Of a stretch of DNA of 64,000 nt, positions 1-9,368 are shown in pieces (within the stretch, counting starts at the first letter, position 1; each line of letters begins with the position of its first letter). The DNA comes from G963676095 sp963676095. GTDB lineage: Bacteria; Bacteroidota; Bacteroidia; Bacteroidales; Prolixibacteraceae. The DNA is taken from positions 1,550,001 to 1,614,000 of the forward strand of contig OY781040.1 of NCBI GenBank assembly GCA_963676095.1, given 5' to 3'. Position numbers and translations under genes: made by a program. The notes under the pieces were generated by a model that worked only from the letters and a program-made list of their open reading frames with translations, made no database searches and had not been told where the DNA came from.

Positions 1-201
1 TTCTTCCAAAGGAATGACCACCTCATTTTCGAAATACTCAAGGTCAACTTCCTTATTGGAAGAAGCCTGAACATACAGAAAAGGAAGTTCCACATTCGGC
101 AGCAACTCTACTTCCAGCTGTTTATAGGAAACATACCCAAGCAGGGTCAATCCGATAAACAGCATGCTGATCAGTGTTTTTCTATCAATTATAAATTTCA
201 C
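1..201 (-). CDS. RND efflux permease, N-terminal fragment (runs off the window)
   Basis: A frame of 67 codons is open from a GTG at 201 to the window edge. The product begins VKFIIDRKTLISMLFIGLTL and continues LLGYVSYKQLEVELLPNVEL, the first membrane helix and periplasmic entry typical of HAE1/AcrB-type RND pumps. It resembles the start of the complete pump at 230-3316 (LLGYISYDKLGVDLFPDLNN). It lies 28 bp downstream of that gene on the same strand, so the operon carries two RND permeases in tandem. The GTG start is the best codon close to the upstream stop; no ATG lies between them in this frame. Most of the gene lies outside the window. Confidence 0.8.
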   Translation of the reverse strand, partial: MKFIIDRKTLISMLFIGLTLLGYVSYKQLEVELLPNVELPFLYVQASSNKEVDLEYFENEVVIPLEE

Positions 202-229
202 TTTCAGAATTTTATATTGTTCTTCCGGA

Positions 230-3200
230 CTATTTTGCAGTCCCTCTTATTCGATCCTTTGCTTCCTCAAACAATTCATAAACGCAGGGGATAACCACAA
301 GGGTCAATAAAGTCGAAGTGGTCAAACCGCCTATCACAGCCAATGCCATCGGCGAACGAAGCGATGAACTTTCGCCAAAGCCAAAAGTCAGCGGTAGCAA
401 AGCAAGGATTGTCGTCAGACTGGTCATAATAATAGGACGTATACGTTGCTGCCCTGCCTGGGCAATTGCTTCAATCCTGCCGAGTCCATCCTGTCGTAAC
501 TGAAGGATCCTGTCAATCAAAATAATAGAGTCATTCACTGCAATACCGACCAGCATGATTATACCTATAAACGCCATCATGTTAAGCGACTGCCCCAGGA
601 AAAAGAAGGTGATAATAGAGCCTGCAACTGCCAAAGGAATGGTTAATAAAATTGTGAAAGGATGCAGCAACGACTCGAACTGGGAAGCCATAACCATATA
701 TACAAGGATAATCGAGAGCAGCAGGGCAAAACTAAGACTCGACATTGATTCCTCACGCATCTCTTCTTCACCGCTGACACCTATCTTATAATCAGCAGGA
801 ACAGAAAGCGGTGCAATAGCTGCTTTTATTTCCTGAACAGCCTGGTCAAGTGGTGTTTTTTTATCCAGTTGCGCAGTTACCTGCCCGATCCGGGTCTGGT
901 TTCTCCGGTAAATTTGTTTAGGGGACTGTCCTATTTTAATCGAAGCCAACTCGTTGAGCTGAAACTCCTGGTTATCGCTCTCAATACGAAGATCGCTTAT
1001 CTGTGACAGATTCTTATCTGGCAATTTGAGCGTTATATCTTCCATCTCTCCTTCGCGTTCAACCTGCCCGACAGTTTTACCTTCAAGCTGGGCTTCCACC
1101 TGGGAAACAATATCACTAACGCTCAGGTCATACATTCCGGCCCGAAGTCTGTCAACCATAATCTCAACTTCAGGTGACCCGTTCTCCATTGACGATTCCA
1201 CGTTGTATATACCAGGCAGCCCTTCCATTTTCTTCTTTACCTGGGTTGCCAGGTCCTCGATCACATCGATATCCTCGCCCTGCACCTCAACAACAATAGG
1301 AGCTTCATCTGTTCCTAAAATATTTTGCAATGCAGTTTCATCCTGCTTATAACTAATCTCGACATTCTGGATGTCTCCGACTGCGTTATTGATTCTTCTG
1401 ATTGCCTCTGATGAAGTAATCTTACTGTCAGATTTCAGCGCGATATTCATCGTCGCCGTGTTATCTCCCTCAAGGATATCACTTTCTGAACTGCTTTCAT
1501 CATCGTCGCTGCTGGGGCCAATCTGACTGTAAATTGTCTTCAGGTCGCTGCCCAAAACCTCGGTTACCACCTTCTCCAGGTTTTCGACAGCCGATGATGT
1601 CCGTTCGAGCCTGGTCCCTTCCTGCATCCGGATATCCATCGAGAACTCCCGGGTTTCGGTTTTTGGCATGAATTCGGTACCAATAAACGGTACCATCAGG
1701 GCGGAAATTCCCATCAGGAACAAAGTAAGCGCAACAACAAGCCACTTTTTCTTCACAACTTTTTTCAGGAACTGTCCATATCCTTTCAGCTGAACTGACT
1801 TGGATTCAATATTGGCTTTGTTCTTGTAGAAAAGGTTGAATAACATGGGGATTAACAACATGGCCACAACAAGAGAAGACAGCAGTGAGAAAGTCACCGT
1901 CCAGGCCTGGTCCTTGAATAACTCACCGGAAGCACCATGAAGGTAAACGATCGGCAAAAAGACGACAATCGTAGTCAATGTCGACGAGGTTATAGCCCCT
2001 CCAACCTGCGCCGTTCCGGTAATTGCGGCATCCCTGACAGACAAACCGCTTTCATGGTTACGGAAGATATTTTCCATGACCACAATGGCATTATCGACAA
2101 GCATACCAGCCCCCAGGGCAAGCCCCCCCAGCGTCATAATATTCAGGGTAAGCCCGTTGAAATACATCAGGTTAAACGTAGCGATAATCGATACAGGAAT
2201 AGCAACACTGACAATAAGCGTACTGCCAATACGCCTTAAAAAGAAGTATAACACGACAACCGCCAACAGAATCCCCATCAAGGCAGAATTTTCCACTTCC
2301 TTAATCGAATCGCTGATAAAGCTCCCCTGATTACTGACCATCGTGAGCTGGTAGCCCGGCAAAGCCTTTTGAATATCAACAATGGCCTTATTCACTTCCT
2401 CCACTGCTTTTACCGTGTTGTATTTGGTTTCCTTGTAAATAGCCAGACCAAGGCACCTCTTGCCGTTTAGCCTGACAATGTTCTCCGGGTCCTTATTCTG
2501 ATAACTGACCTTCGCTACTTCCCTGAGGCGGATCGGGGTGTACGTAACCGTGTCGTTATCATGAACCTGCTTGTACCCGACAATAACATTTTCAAAGTCT
2601 TCTATATTCGTCAGCAGGCTTACTCCTTTCACCACATAGCTCAGCCCCATTTCTTCGATTGTTCCACCGGAAACAGATTCATTAAAATTATTAATCTTGG
2701 TGCTGACACCATCCATTGTAAGACTATATGCATCAAGAAGATACTGATTCGTCTCGATAAGAACTTCTTTCTCCTGATCACCCGAGATCTCTACCTCTGC
2801 CACACCATCCAAGCGGATTAACTCGTTGCGGATATAATTTTCAGCTACTTTACGCAACTCGTTCATGTCATTCAGATTGTCGTTGCTCAGGCAAAATGTC
2901 ATGATGGGAGCGGAGTTGGGATCATGCTGGGTTATATTGATTTCATCGATATCATCTTCATTCTGGGCATAAGATGTAACCGCCTTTTGCAGATCGAGAT
3001 AAGCATCGTCCATATCCTTGTTCCAGGCATATTCAACCGTAATCTGGGCGGTTCCGACCTTCGATATTGAGGAAACCTGTACCACATCCGATTGCCGGAT
3101 AGCGAGGGCTTCGATATTATCGACAAACTGTTTCTCAATTTCTTCAGGAGGTTTTTCCCCTGCCTCAAGTTCGATATATAAACGCGGATTATTCAAATCA

Positions 3201-3316
3201 GGAAAAAGATCGACCCCCAGCTTGTCATAAGAAATATATCCCAGAAGCACGACACCAAGTACAATCATCAAGATGGTGACCGGGTATCTGATCGCAAATT
3301 CACTTAATTTCTTCAC
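230..3316 (-). CDS. RND family efflux permease (HAE1/AcrB type)
   Basis: 1028 residues, the full length for an inner-membrane proton-driven RND pump. TM1 is at about residues 10-30. Two periplasmic loops follow, each before a block of helices. The central block holds GAGMLVDNAIVVMENIFR near residue 405, the conserved TM4 stretch that carries the proton-relay Asp, and the second half repeats the pattern (VGIAVNDSIILIDR near residue 945). It is expected to work as a trimer with the adaptor at 3329-4384 and the TolC protein at 4451-5950, whose genes lie just upstream (12 bp gap to the adaptor). Substrate cannot be told from sequence; HAE1 pumps export hydrophobic or amphiphilic compounds. Confidence 0.93.
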   Translation of the reverse strand: MKKLSEFAIRYPVTILMIVLGVVLLGYISYDKLGVDLFPDLNNPRLYIELEAGEKPPEEIEKQFVDNIEALAIRQSDVVQVSSISKVGTAQITVEYAWNKDMDDAYLDLQKAVTSYAQNEDDIDEINITQHDPNSAPIMTFCLSNDNLNDMNELRKVAENYIRNELIRLDGVAEVEISGDQEKEVLIETNQYLLDAYSLTMDGVSTKINNFNESVSGGTIEEMGLSYVVKGVSLLTNIEDFENVIVGYKQVHDNDTVTYTPIRLREVAKVSYQNKDPENIVRLNGKRCLGLAIYKETKYNTVKAVEEVNKAIVDIQKALPGYQLTMVSNQGSFISDSIKEVENSALMGILLAVVVLYFFLRRIGSTLIVSVAIPVSIIATFNLMYFNGLTLNIMTLGGLALGAGMLVDNAIVVMENIFRNHESGLSVRDAAITGTAQVGGAITSSTLTTIVVFLPIVYLHGASGELFKDQAWTVTFSLLSSLVVAMLLIPMLFNLFYKNKANIESKSVQLKGYGQFLKKVVKKKWLVVALTLFLMGISALMVPFIGTEFMPKTETREFSMDIRMQEGTRLERTSSAVENLEKVVTEVLGSDLKTIYSQIGPSSDDDESSSESDILEGDNTATMNIALKSDSKITSSEAIRRINNAVGDIQNVEISYKQDETALQNILGTDEAPIVVEVQGEDIDVIEDLATQVKKKMEGLPGIYNVESSMENGSPEVEIMVDRLRAGMYDLSVSDIVSQVEAQLEGKTVGQVEREGEMEDITLKLPDKNLSQISDLRIESDNQEFQLNELASIKIGQSPKQIYRRNQTRIGQVTAQLDKKTPLDQAVQEIKAAIAPLSVPADYKIGVSGEEEMREESMSSLSFALLLSIILVYMVMASQFESLLHPFTILLTIPLAVAGSIITFFFLGQSLNMMAFIGIIMLVGIAVNDSIILIDRILQLRQDGLGRIEAIAQAGQQRIRPIIMTSLTTILALLPLTFGFGESSSLRSPMALAVIGGLTTSTLLTLVVIPCVYELFEEAKDRIRGTAK

Positions 3317-3328
3317 GGTACAAATCTT

Positions 3329-4384
3329 TTATTTGATGATTTTCACTTTCGAACGGTTTCTTAATGTTTCATATCCTTTTATTACAAGCCGGTCGTTCAC
3401 TTTTAACCCTGATGTTATTTCCACATTGTCTTTGTTGTCGTAACCAAGAGTAACCTGCCTTTCTTCGGCAGTTCCCTTCTCGACAACAAAAACAGATTTT
3501 CCCCGTTGGCTGGTAATAATTACATCTTTGGGGATTACGATAACACTGTCCTTATGGTCGAGAACGATATCGGACTGCACAAACATTCCGGGACGAAGTT
3601 TCAATTTGTCGTTATTAATGACCAGCTTCCCTGTAAATGTCCGGGTTGTTGTACTCACTGCCGGGGATACATCGCTGACATAACCGGTGAGTGTATCTTG
3701 CGGTAATGTATAATTGGTAACACGGATGTTTAGCCCTTTAGTTACATCGTTAATATATTTTTCAGGGAGATTGACTTCCAGCAGTAACTTTTCATAGCTC
3801 ATCAGAGAAACGACTTCCGTACCGCTGGCCACCTTGGTTCCCTGTGTGTAATAAGGCAAGCTGGTAATAACGCCCTTGAAAGGGGCCTTGACCGACATCT
3901 CTTCCTGTTGTATCTGGGCCAGATCATAGCTGTTCTTTGCCGTGACCTGGGCCAGCTCGGCATCACTCAATTCACTCTGGGTAACCCCGCCCTTATCAAA
4001 AAGCGACTTCTGCTGTTTATATTCCTGTTCTGCAATCTGAAGGTCAAGTTTCTTTTCATCCAGATTAAGTCCATTCAGATATTCGGCATTTTCCAGAGAG
4101 ATAATTACCTGCCCCTGGTCGATCTGGTCTCCAAGCATTAAAGATTTTCCTGTCCGGGGATTGTTTTTCAGGAAATAATTTCCTGCAATTTCTGTCGAGA
4201 GGGTAGTCGACTTGGTTGCATAAACAGTACCTGTCGTACTTACAATCTTCTCAATAGAGCCATACTTTAAATCTTCAACAGAAACTGGTGTAGCCACATC
4301 TGTCTCCGTGTCTGAACTCTGACTGTTGCAAGCGGCCAATATAACCAGCGAAATTAGCGAAATATGTATAAATCTTAGTTTCAT
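3329..4384 (-). CDS. RND efflux periplasmic adaptor lipoprotein
   Basis: 351 residues. The N-terminus has a lipobox (SLVILAAC, Cys about residue 19), so it should be lipid-anchored in the periplasm. It shows the membrane-fusion-protein order: short lipoyl-like half (about 45-100), an alpha-helical hairpin rich in E, Q and K (about 105-160), second lipoyl half (VKAPFKGVITSLPYYTQGTK), then beta-barrel and membrane-proximal domains ending in a VKIIK tail. It bridges the RND pump and TolC. It lies between the pump gene (12 bp downstream) and the TolC gene (66 bp upstream), as expected for a tripartite export operon. Confidence 0.92.
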   Translation of the reverse strand: MKLRFIHISLISLVILAACNSQSSDTETDVATPVSVEDLKYGSIEKIVSTTGTVYATKSTTLSTEIAGNYFLKNNPRTGKSLMLGDQIDQGQVIISLENAEYLNGLNLDEKKLDLQIAEQEYKQQKSLFDKGGVTQSELSDAELAQVTAKNSYDLAQIQQEEMSVKAPFKGVITSLPYYTQGTKVASGTEVVSLMSYEKLLLEVNLPEKYINDVTKGLNIRVTNYTLPQDTLTGYVSDVSPAVSTTTRTFTGKLVINNDKLKLRPGMFVQSDIVLDHKDSVIVIPKDVIITSQRGKSVFVVEKGTAEERQVTLGYDNKDNVEITSGLKVNDRLVIKGYETLRNRSKVKIIK

Positions 4385-4450
4385 ATGTTTATCATTTTTT
4401 ATTACCTGACAGGATTATCCCTTATGAGCCGGCATCTTTCAGGTCGAGGT

Positions 4451-5950
4451 TTACTTGATTAATTGTTTAATATTCTTTGTTAAATCTTCAGGCAGAACGG
4501 GTACCCCTTTTTCAAAATCATACATTGTTTGTATTTTCATGTTAAGCACTTCCATTTTATAGTTAATCAGCGCCTGTGCATAATTCTTTTTCTTTTCAGA
4601 AAGCTGGGTCTGGTAATCGTTTAGGTTCATACTTGTCAGATCACCATTCGAATAGCGTTCCAGGTTTATATCATAAGTAAGCTGTGCATTCCGTTCATCC
4701 TGTTTGGCGATATCGATCTGACGCAGGTAATTTTCCATACTCCGGTAAACCTGCCTTATATTCACCATTATTGTTGTCTTTTCGTCTTCCAGGTTCAGGT
4801 TTGCCTGGTCAATAGTAGCCTGCTGGGCCTTGATTTTTGCTTTCTTTTCACCCCAATCGAAAAGCGGGACGTTAAAGGAAAGAGAGACCGAAGGGTTCCG
4901 GGTTGGATTATCATAGATATGTGCCAGGTTTTCGTTATCCCCAATTATACCCATCGACAGGTTCATCTCCCCCTTGAACTCGTTGGAAGCCTTCACGCTA
5001 AGCATATCGAATTGTGAAGTCTGGATTTTGATCCCATACTGCCGAAGTTCCATCCTTGATTTCAAACCGGATTCCACTGCCTTTTGAAGGTCGACGTTTA
5101 CTGCCGGGGCATTTACATCAGCCATCACAGTAATATCTTCAGTGATATCCATTCCAATATATTGCTTCAGCTGATCCTTGTCGTTCTCAAGGGAAACTTT
5201 AGCATCCTGAACATCAGACTGGGCAGAGGAATAGTTCAGTTCTGCCTGATATAATTCCTCCATAGCCGATAAGCCTGCGTCAACTTTATTCTTGGTAATA
5301 TCGTAGCTTTTTTTGGTATTGGATTCTTCGTCCTTGGCTATTTCCAGCTCCATCTGGGCCATATAAACATTATAGAAATACTGGGTCACATTTTTTTCCA
5401 CATCCAGTTTTTCGAGCGCATAACTCAACTCTGTATTTTCCAGATCGAGTTCCAGTTCTTTCAGTTCTACTTTCAACTCATTGTATGTAAATAAAGGTTG
5501 GGATAAACTCAGGTACAGATTGTTGGAAAAAGACTTATCGTCAGAATATACCGAATTGGATTCGCTTGTACTTTTTTGCCACCCAAAATTGTCGACTAAG
5601 GATAAGGTCCCATTAGTCCATAAAATAGGCTGAGACACGGTAAACTTTCCGGAGGATTCAAACGACTCCTTCGTGTACCATGTTGAATAATAGTCATCAA
5701 ACGATCTGGTTTTACTATACGCTACCGGGTCAAGGCTTAAAGTAAACTGCGATTTAAGAGCAGCCTTCTGAGCCTTGAGCGACTCCTGGGACCGTTTAAG
5801 GTCGAGTAGCGAGCTCTGGATGTTCGGACTATGCTGCATAGCTATCTCCAGGGCCTTATCCAAAGTAAGAATCTGTTGGGCTGACAGTGTCCCGGATAAA
5901 AGAAGGCCGGCGACTGTCAGAAAATAGAATCTCGATATCCTGAATTTCAT
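4451..5950 (-). CDS. TolC family outer membrane efflux protein
   Basis: 499 residues with a signal peptide (FLTVAGLLLSGTLSAQQ). Two repeated halves rich in coiled coil follow, as in outer membrane factors: ILTLDKALEIAMQHSPNIQS opens the first half and VDLQKAVESGLKSRMELRQY the second. It would form the trimeric channel-tunnel that carries the exported compound across the outer membrane. It stands between the ABC permease gene (43 bp upstream) and the RND adaptor, so it may serve the RND pump, the ABC system or both. The helical NLNLEDEKTTIMVNIRQVYR segment near the C-terminal half is typical of the family. Confidence 0.92.
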   Translation of the reverse strand: MKFRISRFYFLTVAGLLLSGTLSAQQILTLDKALEIAMQHSPNIQSSLLDLKRSQESLKAQKAALKSQFTLSLDPVAYSKTRSFDDYYSTWYTKESFESSGKFTVSQPILWTNGTLSLVDNFGWQKSTSESNSVYSDDKSFSNNLYLSLSQPLFTYNELKVELKELELDLENTELSYALEKLDVEKNVTQYFYNVYMAQMELEIAKDEESNTKKSYDITKNKVDAGLSAMEELYQAELNYSSAQSDVQDAKVSLENDKDQLKQYIGMDITEDITVMADVNAPAVNVDLQKAVESGLKSRMELRQYGIKIQTSQFDMLSVKASNEFKGEMNLSMGIIGDNENLAHIYDNPTRNPSVSLSFNVPLFDWGEKKAKIKAQQATIDQANLNLEDEKTTIMVNIRQVYRSMENYLRQIDIAKQDERNAQLTYDINLERYSNGDLTSMNLNDYQTQLSEKKKNYAQALINYKMEVLNMKIQTMYDFEKGVPVLPEDLTKNIKQLIK

Positions 5951-5993
5951 AAATTTAAGATTATGTTCATATAATTCCAGTAGGTAATAATCA

Positions 5994-8900
5994 TTATCGT
6001 TTAATTAATTTGACTGCATCAGCAACCACCATCCTGGCCTCTGACTTATCTGTCATTTCAATGATCGCGGTGTCAGGCGAAAAGTAATAAGCCCCGAGGT
6101 GGTTCCATCCTTCATCTGCTGTTTTCAGATCGATCGTAGCTTCCTCATCTCCATCATCGTGATGGACAATATAGTGGTATTCACCTTTATTGTCGTCTCC
6201 CCTTCCCCGTCCCGGAGGACCTCCAAAGCCACGGCTGTCCTTGTATACATAGACATAGACATCGTAATAGGCGTTTTCTTTGATCGGAACTTTCCAGGTA
6301 ACCTTTTTACTTCCGTCTCCCGACCGGATGTAATAAGCGGAACGTATATAAGCCCCGTAAAAACTGGAGCTCGTTGTCAGCGTCCACTCCCTGGGGGCCC
6401 TCCACCTGGAAAACCCGGCATATTTTGAATCACTTGTCTCCTCCGGGACAAGCAATCGCCTCAAAAGATTGGCTTTATCAGCCTTACTTACCGAAAATCC
6501 GGGATCTTCGTTATCGAGTATAATTTCATTATTTTCCGCAATACGTACCGGGGTGTCAACTACTTTTTCCCCTTCATGAGGTACGGCATTTTTATCTTCC
6601 GGGATATCATCCAGAGAAACACGGAGTTCATTCGGAATATTCCTGGATGTAAAAGTATTTATACTAATTCCCCGGGGAGTTCCGCTCAACAGGAAGCTGA
6701 CCTCCTTCGTCTGGTTGCCATCCATATGGACTAGTTTGCTGATTGTCTCCGACGATCCGCCCATTCCGCCAAAGCGTCCCCCCCCAGGACCCCCGGTACG
6801 AAAATCAACAGTAAAAATACCCTCTGCATCTTCGGTATTGGTCACTTTAAACTTAATCATGGTTTTTTGCTGATCCTGATCGAGCACTTTTACTGCATTT
6901 ACCTTACTAAACAGAAAAGCAGGAAGTTTGGTGGTTTTAAACCAATTGTCCATATACGATATCAGGTCGATGCCAAAACGCTGTTGCACCTCGCTGGCGA
7001 AATTTTCAATAGTGGCGGTTTTAAATTTGAACCGATTCAGATAATCATAAAGGAAATCAGCAAAAGCAGCATCCCCAGCTTTTCTTTTTATAATAGAGAA
7101 TAATGTTTTTCCCTTTAAATCAATCACATTGTCGACAATCTGCAACTCATCGGGATCGTTCAGAATTTCTTCAAAACTATGGGTCAGTAGGGCCAGATTC
7201 CCTTTTTCGTCTTCCGACATTCCTTCCATCTCCCGCATGAACCCCATCCCCGGGCTGTCACCCGTTGATTCCTTCTTATAGCTTTCGAAAACCTTGTCAG
7301 CTACAGGCCACCGGTCTGACCGGATATAATAAGCATAGTCGTAAAATAAAGGGAAGACATAATAGTTATTCGGAGTTTCCTCCACCTGTACCTGTCCTCT
7401 TGTCATGCTAAAATCGGGACGCCCGCTCTCTTCCGTAAATGAAGACAAAAAATTCTGCAACACCTGTATTTTCTTTTCTCTGGGCGTCATGTTCTGATCC
7501 CGGTCGGGACCAAAGCGCCTTCGGCTTTGCATCTGGCCATAGAAATCGGCTTCCCGGGTGAGGACCCCCTTCTCTGCAAAAAGGACCATTCCCGGCTGCA
7601 TTTGTTCCCTGGCCCCCGTAAGAACTCTTTCATAAGAGTAAAACTGAATCGGTACCTCAACCACAGAAAACCGGTCAAAGGGATAATAAAGATCAACATT
7701 TCTCTCGAAATCCTGCAGGCTTTCTGCAATAATAGCCGGGACAGTATCCTTAATCTCTTCGAAAAAACCAGAGAAATAATCGTGACCTTTTCTAACATAC
7801 ACACTAAAGTCAAGGCCATCTATTTTAGCCTGCTTTTGTTCATAATCGCCTACGATCAACGAAATCTGGGATTGAGGGTGCGACGAAGTAAAAATAAAGT
7901 GCCCGTTTTCCTGTGTAGCCTTTCCCTGAGATATGGCGATCAAACCCGGATCGACAACAACATCCAGTTTAAAGTTACTAAACTGCCGGGTGAGCCATTG
8001 GTTATTTTTATGGCCAAAACCCGCTCCCGGAACCGGGTACCAATCGGCCTCCCTGGTCAGCAACAAATATTTGGAGGTAACGAAAGCGTAGCGTTTATCA
8101 ATCTGATACATAAAGTTTTGATAAGCTTTCTCCCTCGTTTCGTCATCAATATCCAGGTAACAGGCAGCTTCGTTTATCCCCCCCTCATACCTGAAACGAA
8201 TCGTCGCTTCTTGTCCCGGGGCAAAGGACACCCCTGTCAGTTCGACAATATTCAACTTCTGATTGAAAGGTTGGTCTTTCCCGTTAACAGTGACATGACT
8301 AACTTTCAACCCCGGGTTCAGGCTAAATATTACCTTATCAATCGCATCCACTCTGTCATTTCTTACATCAAGAGTACTTTCACAAATTATATTTTCGCCA
8401 TGATGCTCCAGCTTTATATCATACTTTTTTACATCCAGTTGTCTGATTCCAATGAATTCATCATTCAGTTCCATCATCTGCTGTCTCAGGTTTTCAGCCT
8501 CATTATAGGAAGACACATGGCTGACTCCCAGGTAGACTCCAAGGAAAAGGAAAAGGGAACCAAAAACCAGTGAAAAATTTCTTGTGCTTTTCGAATGGGG
8601 TAAACGACGTAGCAATACAATGGTAAAAAAGATAAAAGACAGTCCCAGAAAGAAATACATCCCCCTTAAGACCAGTATCCTGTTCACATCGCCAAAGCCT
8701 ACAAAATCTGAAAAAGTTAAAGGAATATTATAGGCCATATAATCGAACAAGTAATAGAATTTACTTTTTAAATAGAAAAGAGAAATGGCCACATACCCCA
8801 ACATGACCACGAAAGTCACCGCCTGGTTTTTGATAACAGACATTACCAGGAAAGAGAGTCCCATGATAAAAACCAGTGTCGGGATACTAATTAACAGGAA

Positions 8901-9353
8901 ATAATACAGGTAGGACAAACCATTGACCGATACATTTTTCGTGATCAGGTTAAATATCAGAGCAATTACTAAAACAATAAGGTTCAGCACAATGAATACA
9001 AACATATTGCCGAGTGTTTTCCCCAGCACATATTCGCCATTCGTCATTGGACGGACATAAATGACTTCTGTCGTATCCAGTTTTTTATCTCTCTTTAAAA
9101 AGTCTGAAGCCAAAAAAATGGCAATGATTGCCTGGACAACATTCAGAAGCAAAAGATTAACATAAGGAATCAGGGATGGAAGCCCTTTTAGTTCCCACTC
9201 CCCTGCACCTCCTCCTGATTGGATCAGTACTCCGAAATTGAAAAAGGCAAGCACAACAATGGCAATAATGGCAAAAATCCGGAAAAACCAACTTCGTAAA
9301 AGGGTTTTTGTTTCATAAAACGCAATTGATCTGATATAATGAAATGAAACCAT
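5994..9353 (-). CDS. ABC-2 type permease fused to a degenerate M1-peptidase-like ectodomain and golvesin-like C-terminus
   Basis: 1119 residues. Residues 1 to about 275 are an ABC-2 permease with six or so hydrophobic helices. About 310-850 resembles the beta-sandwich and helical parts of M1 aminopeptidases (for example the PVPGAGFGHKNNQWL and PFDRFSVVEVPIQFYSYERV stretches), but no HExxH zinc motif is present anywhere; the GxMEN position reads TGAREQMQ. About 960-1119 resembles the golvesin/xanthan-lyase-type C-terminal domain (WEVPI-like, YDVYVYVY, VVADAVKLIKR). It pairs with the ATPase gene 15 bp upstream. The ectodomain is probably a binding or folding module, not a protease. Family placement is sure; the transported substrate is unknown. 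Confidence 0.85.
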   Translation of the reverse strand: MVSFHYIRSIAFYETKTLLRSWFFRIFAIIAIVVLAFFNFGVLIQSGGGAGEWELKGLPSLIPYVNLLLLNVVQAIIAIFLASDFLKRDKKLDTTEVIYVRPMTNGEYVLGKTLGNMFVFIVLNLIVLVIALIFNLITKNVSVNGLSYLYYFLLISIPTLVFIMGLSFLVMSVIKNQAVTFVVMLGYVAISLFYLKSKFYYLFDYMAYNIPLTFSDFVGFGDVNRILVLRGMYFFLGLSFIFFTIVLLRRLPHSKSTRNFSLVFGSLFLFLGVYLGVSHVSSYNEAENLRQQMMELNDEFIGIRQLDVKKYDIKLEHHGENIICESTLDVRNDRVDAIDKVIFSLNPGLKVSHVTVNGKDQPFNQKLNIVELTGVSFAPGQEATIRFRYEGGINEAACYLDIDDETREKAYQNFMYQIDKRYAFVTSKYLLLTREADWYPVPGAGFGHKNNQWLTRQFSNFKLDVVVDPGLIAISQGKATQENGHFIFTSSHPQSQISLIVGDYEQKQAKIDGLDFSVYVRKGHDYFSGFFEEIKDTVPAIIAESLQDFERNVDLYYPFDRFSVVEVPIQFYSYERVLTGAREQMQPGMVLFAEKGVLTREADFYGQMQSRRRFGPDRDQNMTPREKKIQVLQNFLSSFTEESGRPDFSMTRGQVQVEETPNNYYVFPLFYDYAYYIRSDRWPVADKVFESYKKESTGDSPGMGFMREMEGMSEDEKGNLALLTHSFEEILNDPDELQIVDNVIDLKGKTLFSIIKRKAGDAAFADFLYDYLNRFKFKTATIENFASEVQQRFGIDLISYMDNWFKTTKLPAFLFSKVNAVKVLDQDQQKTMIKFKVTNTEDAEGIFTVDFRTGGPGGGRFGGMGGSSETISKLVHMDGNQTKEVSFLLSGTPRGISINTFTSRNIPNELRVSLDDIPEDKNAVPHEGEKVVDTPVRIAENNEIILDNEDPGFSVSKADKANLLRRLLVPEETSDSKYAGFSRWRAPREWTLTTSSSFYGAYIRSAYYIRSGDGSKKVTWKVPIKENAYYDVYVYVYKDSRGFGGPPGRGRGDDNKGEYHYIVHHDDGDEEATIDLKTADEGWNHLGAYYFSPDTAIIEMTDKSEARMVVADAVKLIKR

Positions 9354-9368
9354 AGCTGATTTTATTTT

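Noticed and set aside
7000..7300. Active M1 zinc peptidase site in the ABC permease
   Set aside because: No HExxH in the whole protein; the closest, THSFEEI, does not fit.
7527..8573. 348-codon plus-strand frame
   Set aside because: It lies fully antisense to the ABC permease/M1-like gene, whose protein has clear domains.
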